A stretch of DNA of 45,985 nt from Nitrosomonas sp. (GCA_021774265.1 JAJFJG010000213.1:1-45985), one strand, 5' to 3'; positions 1 through 10,208 are shown, counted from the first letter of the stretch. Numbers and translations: made by a program. Notes: generated from the sequence alone by a model not told the origin.

Positions 1-19
1 CTTTAATTGGAGTTTTTTT

Positions 20-2086
20 ATGGCTAATGGTTTAATTCTTGCAATACTTTGTGGTATTGCAGCCCTGGTAGTCAGTGGTGTCTGGATCAGGGCCATTTAT
101 CTCAAATCTACGGGCACTGAGCGTATGCAAGAAATCGCTGCTGCGATTCAAGAAGGTGCATCAGCTTATCTCAAGCGTCAATATACATCCATTGGTGTTG
201 TCGGTCTTGTGCTGTTTGTGCTTATCGCGATAGCGATATCATGGGATACGGCCATTGGTTTTGCGTTAGGTGCGATTCTTTCCGGTGCGGCTGGTTTCTT
301 AGGCATGCACGTATCTGTTCAAGCTAATGTGCGGACAGCTGAAGCAGCGCGCACGAGCTTAGAAGATGCGTTGGATGTTGCTTTCCGTGGCGGTGCAATT
401 ACAGGCATGCTCGTTGTTGGCTTGGGCTTGTTGGGTGTTGCAGGCTACTGCGCCATATTATTTAACGGCGCGGAAGCTGGCGCTGATGTCAGTGACGTTA
501 TTAAACCACTCATTGGTTTTGCTTTTGGTGGCTCACTCATTTCTATTTTTGCTCGTCTTGGTGGCGGTATTTTTACCAAGGGTGCTGATGTTGGCGCTGA
601 TTTGGTTGGTAAAGTAGAAGCTGGAATTCCTGAAGATGATCCCCGCAACCCTGCCGTTATCGCTGATAATGTGGGTGATAATGTGGGCGATTGTGCAGGT
701 ATGGCTGCCGATTTATTTGAGACCTATGCGGTAACAATTATTGCGACCATGTTGCTAGGTGCGTTGTTGTTCACTGCCACTGAAACTTCTGCAATGGATG
801 CTGTTATTTTCCCGCTGGTATTGGGTGCGGCTTCAATTGTTGCTTCTATCATTGGTTGCTATTACGTTAAGATGACACCTGGCGGCACCATCATGGGCGC
901 ACTATATCGCGGATTAATTATTGCAGGCGGCATTGCCTTTGCGCTCTTTCTTCCGATAACCATTTGGTTTATGTCCGATATGACACTCGTAATTGCTGGT
1001 GAAGATGTGAGCGGCTTTAGTTTGGTTATGCGCATATTTGTGGCGGCAGGAATTGGTCTATTGTTAACTGGTATATTAGTTGTTATCACTGAATATTACA
1101 CATCAACTGAATATCCACCTGTTAAGCATATTGCTGAAGCATCAACGACTGGCGATGCAACTAATATTATTGCTGGTTTGGGTGTTGGAATGCGCGCAAC
1201 AGCGGCGCCTGTATTGGTCGTTTGCTTAAGTATCTTGATTGCTTACTCATTAGCAGGTCTTTATGGTATTGCGATTGCAGCAACTGCGATGTTGTCTATG
1301 ACCGGTATTGTTGTTGCTCTTGATGCTTATGGCCCAATTACTGATAATGCGGGGGGTATTGCTGAAATGGCTGAAATGCCTGAATCCGTTCGTGCCATTA
1401 CTGATCCTTTAGATGCGGTTGGTAATACAACCAAAGCGGTAACTAAAGGTTACGCTATCGGTTCTGCGGGCTTGGCTGCACTGGTATTATTTGCAGATTA
1501 CACGCATGGTTTGGAACATGCAGGTCACGATCTGACATTCGACTTATCTAATCACATGGTCATTATTGGCCTGTTCATTGGTGGTTTGATTCCTTACTTG
1601 TTTGCTGCGATGTCAATGGAAGCGGTTGGGCGTGCAGCGAGTTCTGTAGTGATTGAGGTTAGACGTCAATTCAAGGAAATTCCAGGCATTATGGATGGTA
1701 CGGCAAAGCCTGACTATTCACGTGCGGTTGACATGCTGACACAATCAGCTATTAAGGAAATGATGATTCCATCACTCCTGCCAGTTATGATTCCATTGTT
1801 GGTTGGCGTCATTCTAGGCCCACAAGCTTTAGGTGGCGTGTTAATGGGTTGTATCATTACAGGCATCTTTATTGCAATTTCTATGACTACCGGTGGTGGC
1901 GCATGGGATAACGCAAAGAAGTTTATTGAAGATGGTAATTGTGGTGGAAAAGGTAGCGATGCTCACAAAGCATCTGTTACCGGTGATACCGTTGGTGATC
2001 CTTACAAGGATACAGCAGGTCCAGCGATTAACCCATTAATTAAGATTATTAACATCGTGGCATTGATGATTATTCCGCTGTTGTAG
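20..2086 (+). CDS. hppA: Membrane-bound proton-translocating pyrophosphatase
   Basis: 688 aa multi-TM ORF with H+-PPase motifs ([84 protein letters not shown]). SD-like ggag upstream, terminator downstream. Confidence 0.97.
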   Translation: MANGLILAILCGIAALVVSGVWIRAIYLKSTGTERMQEIAAAIQEGASAYLKRQYTSIGVVGLVLFVLIAIAISWDTAIGFALGAILSGAAGFLGMHVSVQANVRTAEAARTSLEDALDVAFRGGAITGMLVVGLGLLGVAGYCAILFNGAEAGADVSDVIKPLIGFAFGGSLISIFARLGGGIFTKGADVGADLVGKVEAGIPEDDPRNPAVIADNVGDNVGDCAGMAADLFETYAVTIIATMLLGALLFTATETSAMDAVIFPLVLGAASIVASIIGCYYVKMTPGGTIMGALYRGLIIAGGIAFALFLPITIWFMSDMTLVIAGEDVSGFSLVMRIFVAAGIGLLLTGILVVITEYYTSTEYPPVKHIAEASTTGDATNIIAGLGVGMRATAAPVLVVCLSILIAYSLAGLYGIAIAATAMLSMTGIVVALDAYGPITDNAGGIAEMAEMPESVRAITDPLDAVGNTTKAVTKGYAIGSAGLAALVLFADYTHGLEHAGHDLTFDLSNHMVIIGLFIGGLIPYLFAAMSMEAVGRAASSVVIEVRRQFKEIPGIMDGTAKPDYSRAVDMLTQSAIKEMMIPSLLPVMIPLLVGVILGPQALGGVLMGCIITGIFIAISMTTGGGAWDNAKKFIEDGNCGGKGSDAHKASVTGDTVGDPYKDTAGPAINPLIKIINIVALMIIPLL

Positions 2087-2101
2087 ATATTCTTATGTAA
2101 C

Positions 2102-2141
2102 AAAAAAAAGCATGCCACTTATCCTGGCATGCTTTTTTTTT
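2102..2141 (+). terminator. Rho-independent terminator after hppA (A-tract and T-tract, potentially bidirectional)
   Basis: AAAAAAAAGCATGCCA-cttatcc-TGGCATGCTTTTTTTTT perfect stem plus U-tract. Confidence 0.93.
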
Positions 2142-2296
2142 GACTGTTTTTTGTCAATGCCAGACCCAATTTTAATTTACCTTCAATTCGTTCCAACGAT
2201 ACATCTCTTTTTATTTTATGTAATAATCGCTAACTCTTGTGCGTTGCGAAGGGTTTGCGCCAATAAATCTAATAAGTCAACTTTCGCGCCATTCAT
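2119..2296 (-). pseudogene. Possible frameshifted remnant of a small protein gene
   Basis: Minus strand reads MNGAKVDLLDLLAQTLRNAQELAIIT*, and the +1 frame continues RLLHKIKRDVSLERIEGKLKLGLALTKNSQKKSMPG*. The two reading segments join only through a frameshift in the A-rich stretch. Confidence 0.3.
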
Positions 2297-2331
2297 AAGG
2301 TGGACATTTTGATTTTTAACTCAATTTTAGG

Positions 2332-3045
2332 GTGATGTTTATGACTCCTTTTTTAGGTGAACTGATTGGTACCTGTTTATTAGTATTATTAGGTAACGGC
2401 GTAGTTGCTAATGTAGTGTTAGATAAGTCAAAAGGCAATAATGCTGGCTGGTTAACCATAGCAGCTGGGTGGGGTGTTGCGCTTTTTGTGAGTGTATACG
2501 CTGTTGCCGCAGCCAGTGGCGCACATTTGAATCCTGCTGTTAGTGTTGGTCTTGCAGCAGCAGGCAAATTTGCATGGGCTGATGTTCCCTTGTATGCGAT
2601 TGCGCAAATGTTAGGTGCTATGTTAGGTGCATTATTAGTGTGGGTTACTTATTACAAGCACTATGCGGCGACTAACGACGCCGATGCAAAGTTGGCTACA
2701 TTCTGTACGGGACCCGCGATAAAGAGCCCTTTTCATAACATAGTGACCGAAGCAATGGGAACATTTGTGTTGGTGTTTGGTGTTATGAGTATTGTTTCCG
2801 CAGATATAGGTCTTGGTGCATTGGATGCATTGCCTGTTGCGCTATTACTATTTGCTATTGGTATGTCACTCGGTGGGCCAACAGGTTTTGCAGTTAACCC
2901 TGCGCGTGACCTAGGGCCACGTTTAATGCACGCGATTCTTCCAATTCCAGGAAAAAGAGATAGTGATTGGGGTTATGCTTATGTGCCCGTGGTCGGTGGC
3001 TTTGTTGGCGGGCTATTGGCCGCTGGTGTTTTTATGATGTTGTAA
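2332..3045 (+). CDS. MIP-family channel (aquaporin/glycerol facilitator-like)
   Basis: Two NPA motifs (AHLNPAVSVGLA, FAVNPARDLGPR) in a ~230 aa six-TM protein. Initiation may be at 2338 (MTPFLGELIGTCLLV). Confidence 0.93.
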   Translation: MMFMTPFLGELIGTCLLVLLGNGVVANVVLDKSKGNNAGWLTIAAGWGVALFVSVYAVAAASGAHLNPAVSVGLAAAGKFAWADVPLYAIAQMLGAMLGALLVWVTYYKHYAATNDADAKLATFCTGPAIKSPFHNIVTEAMGTFVLVFGVMSIVSADIGLGALDALPVALLLFAIGMSLGGPTGFAVNPARDLGPRLMHAILPIPGKRDSDWGYAYVPVVGGFVGGLLAAGVFMML

Positions 3046-3062
3046 CATAACAGGCTGTATCT

Positions 3063-3093
3063 TGGCGTCTGTGGTCTTTTGAAGCAGGCGCCA
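3063..3093. terminator. Hairpin between convergent genes, candidate terminator
   Basis: TGGCGTCTG ... CAGGCGCCA stem (one G-T wobble) between convergent ORFs. Confidence 0.55.
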
Positions 3094-3112
3094 CTTCTTT
3101 ATAAGGAACAGT

Positions 3113-3958
3113 TCAGCAATCTAGAAAATTTCCATTTCGCGTATTATATTTACGTAACTTAGTAATAAAATCTGTAAACGGTAGCGGGTATGCTTTTTCA
3201 AGTGTTTTAGCACGTGTTCTTAAGATTTTCCAAGCCAATTTACCCGGGCTATGTTTGAATGCAAAGACAAGTAAATTACCACGAATTTCTGACAGCATAG
3301 CGACAACATGGCCATTAAAACTATTTTCAATGCGCCTTAAATAGTTACTAAGGCACTTATCTCGACTGAGTAAATTGACAACTAATATACCGTTTTTATT
3401 CAATGCCTCACGCGTTAGGTTGTAAAATTCCTGGCTGCAAAGTGTCGACACCTGATAATCATCATCAAAACCATCAATCATAAGCACGTCCATGCTAATC
3501 GGGTGGTTTGCAATATGCTCAGCACCCTCGCCAACATGTATTTTAAAGCGCGTACCTTCTGTAGGTAGTTCAAAGTGATTGTGTGCTGCCGCAACAATCT
3601 GAGGATTAATTTCAACGACGGTTATGCTGGAATTGGGTAGGTAGTGATAAACAAACTTTGCTAATGATCCACCACCCAGGCCTATCATATGAATTGTCTT
3701 TGGGTTTTGATGAAACAACAAAAAAGCCATCATGCATTGCGTATAACCTAAGACTAAATCATTAGGTGCGGACACTTTCATAGCACTTTGGATCATGTCG
3801 CCACCCAAATGTAGTGATCGTACGCCATCTTGTTCACTAATGGCGATTTCTAATTCAACCTGACTGTTGTTATTAAGAGAAGAAATCATAAAAAAACAGC
3901 AAAAAACTGCAATTGTAACCTCCATAATGGTGATATGTTGCATGATTATTTTCTTCAC
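3113..3958 (-). CDS. Spermidine synthase-like / SAM-dependent methyltransferase-fold protein
   Basis: IGLGGGSLAKFVYHYLPNSSITVVEINPQIV nucleotide-binding motif and DVLMIDGFDDDYQVSTLCSQEFY. Likely true start is Met at 3889 (MISSLNNN...). Confidence 0.75.
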   Translation of the reverse strand: MKKIIMQHITIMEVTIAVFCCFFMISSLNNNSQVELEIAISEQDGVRSLHLGGDMIQSAMKVSAPNDLVLGYTQCMMAFLLFHQNPKTIHMIGLGGGSLAKFVYHYLPNSSITVVEINPQIVAAAHNHFELPTEGTRFKIHVGEGAEHIANHPISMDVLMIDGFDDDYQVSTLCSQEFYNLTREALNKNGILVVNLLSRDKCLSNYLRRIENSFNGHVVAMLSEIRGNLLVFAFKHSPGKLAWKILRTRAKTLEKAYPLPFTDFITKLRKYNTRNGNFLDC

Positions 3959-3973
3959 TAAGAGGAAGTGTCG

Positions 3974-5158
3974 ATGAGCAAACGCGAAGTGGTGGTTTTA
4001 AGTGGTGTGCGTACTGCAATTGGAGATTATGGCGGTATGCTGAAAAATATCGCACCCGCTGAGTTGGCAGCTAATGTTGTACGGGAGGCCGTGACTCGCG
4101 CCAAGATTGATCCCGAAGAAGTTGGGCATTTGGTGTTTGGTAATGTGATTCACGGTGAGACACGTGACATGTATGTGTCTCGCTTGGCCAGCATTAATGG
4201 CGGCCTACCACAACATACTGCCGCATTAACGGTTAATCGGCTATGTGGAAGTGGAATGCAAGCGATTGTTTCGGCTTCCCAAAATATTCTGTTGGGTGAT
4301 ACGAGCATCGCCGTTGCTGGAGGGGTTGAATCCATGAGTCGGGGTGGTTATTTATTACCTTCACTGCGCTGGGGGCAGCGGATGAATGATAGCGGGGCTA
4401 TTGATATGATGGTGGGTGCGCTGACAGATCCATTTGATAATGTTCACATGGGCGTTACGGCTGAAAATATCGCTGTTAAGTGGGGCATTAGTAGAGAAGA
4501 GCAAGATCAATTTGCATTGGAGAGTCATCACCGGGCATCTAATGCAATAAAAAACGGTTATTTCAAAGAACAAATTTTGCCTGTCGAAATAAAATCGCGC
4601 CGGGGGAGCGCTGTCTTTGATACCGATGAGCATCCTCGAGAAAATATTAGTATTGAAGATTTAATGAAACTGCGCGCTGTTTTCCAGAAGGGTGGTACCG
4701 TTACGGCAGGCAATGCATCGGGTATTAATGATGGCGCAGCAGCTGTAGTGCTCATGGAAAAAAGTATGGCTCAAGCTAATGGATTAAAGCCAATGGCACG
4801 GTTAATATCTTATGGTTATGCCGGCGTTGATCCCAAATTTATGGGTATAGGACCTGTGCCTGCAGTATATAGCGCGTTGAAGCGAGCTAATTTAACAATT
4901 ACTGATATGGATGTCATCGAATCCAATGAAGCTTTTGCCGTTCAAGCTTGTGCGGTGGCAAAAGAACTTCACTTTGATTCAGCCAAAACTAACCCAAATG
5001 GCGGAGCTGTTGCGCTTGGACACGCAATTGGTGCAACAGGCTGTATTCTCACTGTTAAAGCAATTTATGAGTTGCATCGGTGCGACGGGCGTTATGCATT
5101 AGTCACTATGTGTATTGGTGGTGGTCAAGGAATTGCCGCAGTATTTGAACGTCTTTGA
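3974..5158 (+). CDS. Acetyl-CoA acetyltransferase / beta-ketothiolase
   Basis: Thiolase signatures NRLCGSGMQAI (active Cys), NPNGGAVALGHAIGATG and CIGGGQGIAAVFE. ORF track starts at GTG 3968; ATG 3974 follows agaggaag SD. Confidence 0.94.
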   Translation: MSKREVVVLSGVRTAIGDYGGMLKNIAPAELAANVVREAVTRAKIDPEEVGHLVFGNVIHGETRDMYVSRLASINGGLPQHTAALTVNRLCGSGMQAIVSASQNILLGDTSIAVAGGVESMSRGGYLLPSLRWGQRMNDSGAIDMMVGALTDPFDNVHMGVTAENIAVKWGISREEQDQFALESHHRASNAIKNGYFKEQILPVEIKSRRGSAVFDTDEHPRENISIEDLMKLRAVFQKGGTVTAGNASGINDGAAAVVLMEKSMAQANGLKPMARLISYGYAGVDPKFMGIGPVPAVYSALKRANLTITDMDVIESNEAFAVQACAVAKELHFDSAKTNPNGGAVALGHAIGATGCILTVKAIYELHRCDGRYALVTMCIGGGQGIAAVFERL

Positions 5159-5614
5159 TAGAACGTTTTTGTAATAACAAAAAAATAAAAAGCTATATCT
5201 GCTCCTACTCGATCACCTGCTTGAGTTGCGCTTCTAGTGCATTATTTTAAAATGGAAGAATAAATTCTCGAGATTTGTTTAAGCAAAGCTCAAAGCGACT
5301 CTGATAAGTCCACCTTATTATTAACGCTATTTAATTGCTTTTTCAAAGTAGCCTGTTAATTGCGGCAGCATTGATTATCTATTTGCATTAATTGGTCAGC
5401 AAGAGGTGGAGATCTGGATTTTTTGCATATTCTCGGAAGAGAAAATTAACCGTACGAAAAACCGTACGGTAGCGACGCTTTTATTTCAATAACGAATTGA
5501 TCAGTAGGGGATAGAGTTAGGTGAAAAATTAATCAAAAGTTCTCTCGAATTTTTTACCAAGGGATTGATGGGCGACTCCAAAGCGAACCAATTAGCCTAC
5601 TGTAGGTCTTATAC

Positions 5615-5642
5615 TTGACAATGCTAGGCATGGGCGTAATGT
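5615..5642 (+). promoter_or_regulatory. Candidate sigma70 promoter (TTGACA-N16-TAATGT)
   Basis: TTGACA at 5615-5620, TAATGT at 5637-5642, 31 bp upstream of the 5673 ATG. Confidence 0.55.
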
Positions 5643-5672
5643 TGTGCTTCTATAGACGTTCGAGGTAATTCA

Positions 5673-6068
5673 ATGCAGCGGATACTTATTTTATTGCTGG
5701 TCGTACCTGCTTTTGTGTGGGCTGATAGTAGTCAGAATATTCAAGATTTGATAAGTCAGCATGAGTCAGAGTTGGTTAGAATACAACAAGAAGCACAAAC
5801 TGTTCACCAGCAATTTCAGATGATCCAAGAACTGCGCCGTAATGAAATGAACGAGACTTCTGTTTCAATTCAACCGAATGTGGCTATTGACAGCATGCAG
5901 GCTCTTAATTATGAAGATATGGTAAAAAGGAAAAAAGAGAAACGGGCACGTATTCAACAATATGGTGTCGATTTGGATACGCTTTACTTGCGTCATAAGG
6001 AACTGAATGAAAGGCGAAACGCACTTTTTAATGAGATTGAGCATTTAAAGATAACCCCGGAAGAATAA
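5673..6068 (+). CDS. Exported coiled-coil protein of unknown function
   Basis: Signal peptide MQRILILLLVVPAFVWA, then a highly charged helical region rich in E/Q/K/R. Confidence 0.75.
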   Translation: MQRILILLLVVPAFVWADSSQNIQDLISQHESELVRIQQEAQTVHQQFQMIQELRRNEMNETSVSIQPNVAIDSMQALNYEDMVKRKKEKRARIQQYGVDLDTLYLRHKELNERRNALFNEIEHLKITPEE

Positions 6069-6194
6069 ATCGCAATTAATTTTACTACGATTGAATAACT
6101 TGTTATAAGTATGAAATATGCCTAATATATGTCGCGTGTTGATGGTTACTTTTTCCCTTCACCAGCTTATTTTCTAATACTCTTTGGATTTTTC

Positions 6195-7916
6195 ATGAAT
6201 TTTAAGATTCTTGGCTTACTACTGCCATTTGGCTTGGTGGCTTGTGCGCAGGTTCCCGCTAAAAATGATGTCGATGAATTGGGAGGATCGGCTAAACAAG
6301 TCGAAATCAATTTAAATAACTTGCCAAAGCAAGAATTGACGGCGCCCATTTTGTTTGATTATTTGGTTGGAGAGGTCGCATTGCAGCGTGGTTACCCAGA
6401 AATTGCTGTAAAAAATTACCTTAAGCTAGCAGAAAAGACACATGATCACCGTATTGCGCAGCGTGCGACAGAAATTGCTTTAAATGTGAGACATCCGTAC
6501 GCGGCAGAAAAAGCGGTATCAATGTGGACCAAATTTGATCCTGAATCGGGCGGTGCAAATCAAACGGCGGCAGCACTATTGATAAATATGGGGAAATTGG
6601 ATGAAGCGCGTCCGTATTTAGAAAAGCTAATAGCTTCGGAGGAAACAATGGTTGACAATGCGTTCATGCAATTGAACACGTTGTTGTCACGCCATGCCGA
6701 TAAAACAGCAGTGTTTAAATTGGTTCAACATCTTGCTGAGCCTTACCCAAAAATACCTGAAGCACGTTTTGCAGTGTCCCAATCGGCTTGGTTTGCAGCC
6801 CAATTTGATGTTGCATTAAGTGAGATGGAGAAAGCTTTAGCATTACGCCCAGACTGGGAGGCGGCGGCAATTTACCAAGGGCAGATACTACGCCGTAATG
6901 AATACGCTGATGCCGCTGAGTTTTACCAAAATTTCATCAGAAAATACCCAAAATCTAATGATACGCGTGTCGCTTTTATACGCATGTTGATGGAGGAAAA
7001 TAATTTCGATCAAGCGCGCGAACAGCGTAAATTATTACTGAAAAATAATCTATCAAATGCTGATGTTGCATTAGCTGTCGGATTGTTATCTATGGACTTA
7101 AACGATTTAGATGTCGCAGAGACAAACTTAAAGACAGCTATAGATTTGGGGTATAAAGATACAAGCTTGGTATATTTTCATCTTGCTCAAATTTATGAAG
7201 AGTCGCAGCGTATTGAGCTGGCAAAGGATGCCTATCTTAATGTGACTAGTGGAGGGCGGTTTCTTCCTGCACAAATCCAGTATGCCGTTTTATTGGCGCG
7301 CCAGGGTAATCTTAAAGATGCACGGTTCCACATTCAGCAATTACCTGCGGCTAGTGAGCTACAGGCCACGCACTTAATCTTAGCTGAAGCGCAATTATTG
7401 CGTGAGTCAGGAGAGCATCAGGAGGTATTTGATTTGCTAAGTCGTGGCTTAGAAAAATTGCCTAATTCGCCTGAAATACTCTATGATCATGCTTTAGCTG
7501 CAGATAGAGTCGGTAAATTTGAAATTCTAGAACAAAATTTACAAAAACTTATTCAATTAAAACCAGATCATGCTCATGCATATAACGCGCTTGGATATAG
7601 CTTGGCTGAGCGTGGTGAGCGCTTACCTGAAGCATTAAAATTGATTAAAAGAGCAGTAGAGCTCTCGCCAGGCGACGCCTTTATAATGGATAGTCTTGGC
7701 TGGATATATTATCGAATGGGTAATATTCAAGACGGTCTTAGTTATCTAAATCAGGCTTATGCAACGCGTCCTGATCCTGAAATTGCAGCTCACCTAGGAG
7801 AAGTGCTCTGGATTCAAGGTGCAGAGAGCGATGCAAAAAGAATATGGCAGTCTGCGTTGAAAAATTACCCTGATAATGAGGTTTTACTAGAAACAATAGA
7901 GCGACTAATGCCTTAG
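6195..7916 (+). CDS. TPR-repeat lipoprotein
   Basis: Start MNFKILGLLLPFGLVACAQVP has a lipobox (LVAC). Repeated TPR-like helices, e.g. AHAYNALGYSLAERGERLPEALKLIKRAVELSPGDAFIMDSLGWIYYRMG. The ORF track extends upstream to 6129. Confidence 0.88.
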   Translation: MNFKILGLLLPFGLVACAQVPAKNDVDELGGSAKQVEINLNNLPKQELTAPILFDYLVGEVALQRGYPEIAVKNYLKLAEKTHDHRIAQRATEIALNVRHPYAAEKAVSMWTKFDPESGGANQTAAALLINMGKLDEARPYLEKLIASEETMVDNAFMQLNTLLSRHADKTAVFKLVQHLAEPYPKIPEARFAVSQSAWFAAQFDVALSEMEKALALRPDWEAAAIYQGQILRRNEYADAAEFYQNFIRKYPKSNDTRVAFIRMLMEENNFDQAREQRKLLLKNNLSNADVALAVGLLSMDLNDLDVAETNLKTAIDLGYKDTSLVYFHLAQIYEESQRIELAKDAYLNVTSGGRFLPAQIQYAVLLARQGNLKDARFHIQQLPAASELQATHLILAEAQLLRESGEHQEVFDLLSRGLEKLPNSPEILYDHALAADRVGKFEILEQNLQKLIQLKPDHAHAYNALGYSLAERGERLPEALKLIKRAVELSPGDAFIMDSLGWIYYRMGNIQDGLSYLNQAYATRPDPEIAAHLGEVLWIQGAESDAKRIWQSALKNYPDNEVLLETIERLMP

Positions 7917-9172
7917 TCTGAGCGTAGTATGCGTAGTGCCGAGACACGATTTTCTATTTCTTCTGCCATTTGTTTATAAATAGGCTCATTAATGCCGCCA
8001 AAGCGCCGTTGAAATTCAGGTTCCGTCATATGTTCGGGAAGATCAAGCCAGGGCGGCATCAAATCACTATCTTTTAAATCGGCTGAAATTAATCGTTGAA
8101 GTTGACGTGCGGACGCTTGGCTAGCAACGGCTTTCTTTCCAAATTTTGTGCCTGCACGATTGGCGGCAATATCATTAAAAGAAAAACCGCTTTCACCATG
8201 TAAGTCTTCAATTTCTTTGTATAAACCGATTGCATCAGATAGTTTGGTGTCAGCGTAAGCAGTTATTGCCGCTGAAACCATAAAATGTTTGGCAAAATCA
8301 TTACGTCCATCAAGTGTAATAATCTGCCGAGTAGGTATTGGCCAGTTAGCTGCCTCTGGAACCAATAACTTAAGTGGAAATCCCAGCACATGAAATGTTG
8401 TTACTAAGATAGCTGCTCGGTTTTCTGCTAATGCATCACCATTAATTGATTGTATTGCAGCATGATGTATTAATGGTTGAAGAATTTCTGAAAGCGATAC
8501 AATGTTAATGCTACTTGCTTCGCTTTTATTGACGAGTAAAGAATTAAAGTGAAACAAACGTTCTCGTGTTTCTTTTCCAAGAATTGGAATACCATTTTTT
8601 TTCTGCGAAAAACTAGGGCTCCAATGGTAGATTACATTGACTTCATGGTGAGAAATCTTAATTCGTTCAATAATGTTGACGCTTGCATTGAATTCAGGCT
8701 TGCTTTGTAGCCAGTCAATAAAAATAGATATCAATAGGTTAGTGATAGAATTTGGCAGTGATAAATTTCCTATTTGAACCGACTGTGGATGTGGAAGCCA
8801 AGTAGTCTGCGCGAACGTCACTTGTAAATTTAAGTAACCACGGATAAATTGCTCCGGCAATGGAATGCTCAAAGCAACTAACGCGTTACCGTCGGTCATT
8901 GATACTTTGGCGCTTCCTTTACCAAAATGATTAGCTAAGTAATTTGCAGCTATATCAATATCCTTTGAGAGTATATTGATGGTTGTTATTTCTGGATTTG
9001 ATTGGTCACGATACGTATCAATAATTTGTTTGGCGCGTGCAATATATTCTGGGCTTAATGAAACTTGGCGAACAATACGAGGCTCATCCTCGATAGCAAG
9101 TATCAAAATGGCAGGGGGTATTATCACAATAACTAGCAAACAAATGGTAATAAAAAAGCGGAATGTGCGCAT
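7913..9172 (-). CDS. Conserved-type hypothetical protein with N-terminal membrane anchor
   Basis: 419 aa ORF, N-terminal TM (FRFFITICLLVIVIIPPAILILAI). Overlaps the 3' end of the TPR gene by 4 bp in convergent orientation. Confidence 0.75.
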   Translation of the reverse strand: MRTFRFFITICLLVIVIIPPAILILAIEDEPRIVRQVSLSPEYIARAKQIIDTYRDQSNPEITTINILSKDIDIAANYLANHFGKGSAKVSMTDGNALVALSIPLPEQFIRGYLNLQVTFAQTTWLPHPQSVQIGNLSLPNSITNLLISIFIDWLQSKPEFNASVNIIERIKISHHEVNVIYHWSPSFSQKKNGIPILGKETRERLFHFNSLLVNKSEASSINIVSLSEILQPLIHHAAIQSINGDALAENRAAILVTTFHVLGFPLKLLVPEAANWPIPTRQIITLDGRNDFAKHFMVSAAITAYADTKLSDAIGLYKEIEDLHGESGFSFNDIAANRAGTKFGKKAVASQASARQLQRLISADLKDSDLMPPWLDLPEHMTEPEFQRRFGGINEPIYKQMAEEIENRVSALRILRSD

Positions 9173-9410
9173 GAGTAGCTTGGTAAATGGTCGTGCAAAG
9201 AAATCTATTTAGGTGTTTAGCCGATAGTTTTCAATATAGTACAGCATCGTATTGTAATGCTATCACTAGAATATGGCAGAATTATATTCAATTCCACTAG
9301 AATTCAACTCAAAATTACTTTTAGAGGTAATTGATGGGTATAATGTGGTCTCAAATAGATTTTTAGTGCCTAACCCAAGATTTATTAATGTAATCAAGCG
9401 GATTTAATGA

Positions 9411-10208
9411 ATGTCGATTGATCCTCAAAGAAAACCTTATACACCACCGGTGCTTGAATTTAAGAGTAGCACTTTTTTTGCACCTGTATTGATTCTATAC
9501 AACCACGACTTACATCTTATTGAGCAATCACTTAATGAGAAAATAAGTCAGGCTTCCGATTTCTTTAAAAACTCTCCATTAATTTTTGATGTTCAAGAGT
9601 TAAATAAAGAAAATAATGAATTTGATGTGACGGTTCTCATAGAGCTTCTGCGTAAAATTGGCTTGTTTCCCATCGGAATACGTGGCGGTAATGAGCAACA
9701 GAATAACCAAGCACAAAAGTTATTCATACCAGTTGACACGGTTCGTAGTAACGAAGGTAGCAGTGAACTAGCCAAAGAGCAAGAGCAAGTTATCGCCATC
9801 ACAGAATCAGAACAACCTGGGTCGCCACCTAAAACCAATGCTGTCGTAGATAAGCCGACAAATGTTCCTAAGCCAACAGCGATACCGGCGACATTAATTA
9901 GTCATCCTATTCGTTCTGGTCAGCGTATTTACGCGGCGGGTGATTTAATTGTCATGTCACAGGTTAGCGCCGGCGCTGAAATTATGGCAGAAGGGAATAT
10001 ACATGTTTACAATACATTGAGAGGTAGGGCTTTGGCTGGCGTGCAAGGTAACAAGAATTCACGTATTTTTTGTTCAGATTTACAAGCCGAGCTTATTTCA
10101 ATAGCGGGCGATTATAAAACTAGCGAAGATTTAAGTGATAATGTCCGTAAAAAACCAGTTCAGATTTACTTGCAGGATCGTGCTTTAATTATTAAAGATA
10201 TTGCGTAA
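9411..10208 (+). CDS. minC: Septum site-determining protein MinC
   Basis: C-terminal MinC domain (HPIRSGQRIYAAGDLIVMSQVSAGAEIMAEGNIHVYNTLRGRALAGVQGN), followed by minD and minE. Confidence 0.96.
   Translation: MSIDPQRKPYTPPVLEFKSSTFFAPVLILYNHDLHLIEQSLNEKISQASDFFKNSPLIFDVQELNKENNEFDVTVLIELLRKIGLFPIGIRGGNEQQNNQAQKLFIPVDTVRSNEGSSELAKEQEQVIAITESEQPGSPPKTNAVVDKPTNVPKPTAIPATLISHPIRSGQRIYAAGDLIVMSQVSAGAEIMAEGNIHVYNTLRGRALAGVQGNKNSRIFCSDLQAELISIAGDYKTSEDLSDNVRKKPVQIYLQDRALIIKDIA

Noticed and set aside
445-1089. Antisense/alternative-frame ORFs inside hppA (366..617, 445..648, 862..1089)
   Set aside because: Overlap a clearly coding, conserved gene; sequences are low-complexity mirror reads of the TM codons with no own SD or family resemblance.
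2112-2312. 66-aa plus-strand ORF after hppA
   Set aside because: Begins inside the hppA terminator hairpin and lacks a SD; minus-strand reading looks more protein-like.
7738-7947. 69-aa minus-strand ORF overlapping the end of the TPR gene
   Set aside because: Overlaps both neighbouring coding regions and has no recognisable features.
9330-9350. Strong-looking TATAAT upstream of minC as a promoter
   Set aside because: A perfect -10 is present but no -35 at acceptable spacing and no clear extended -10; too weak to list.
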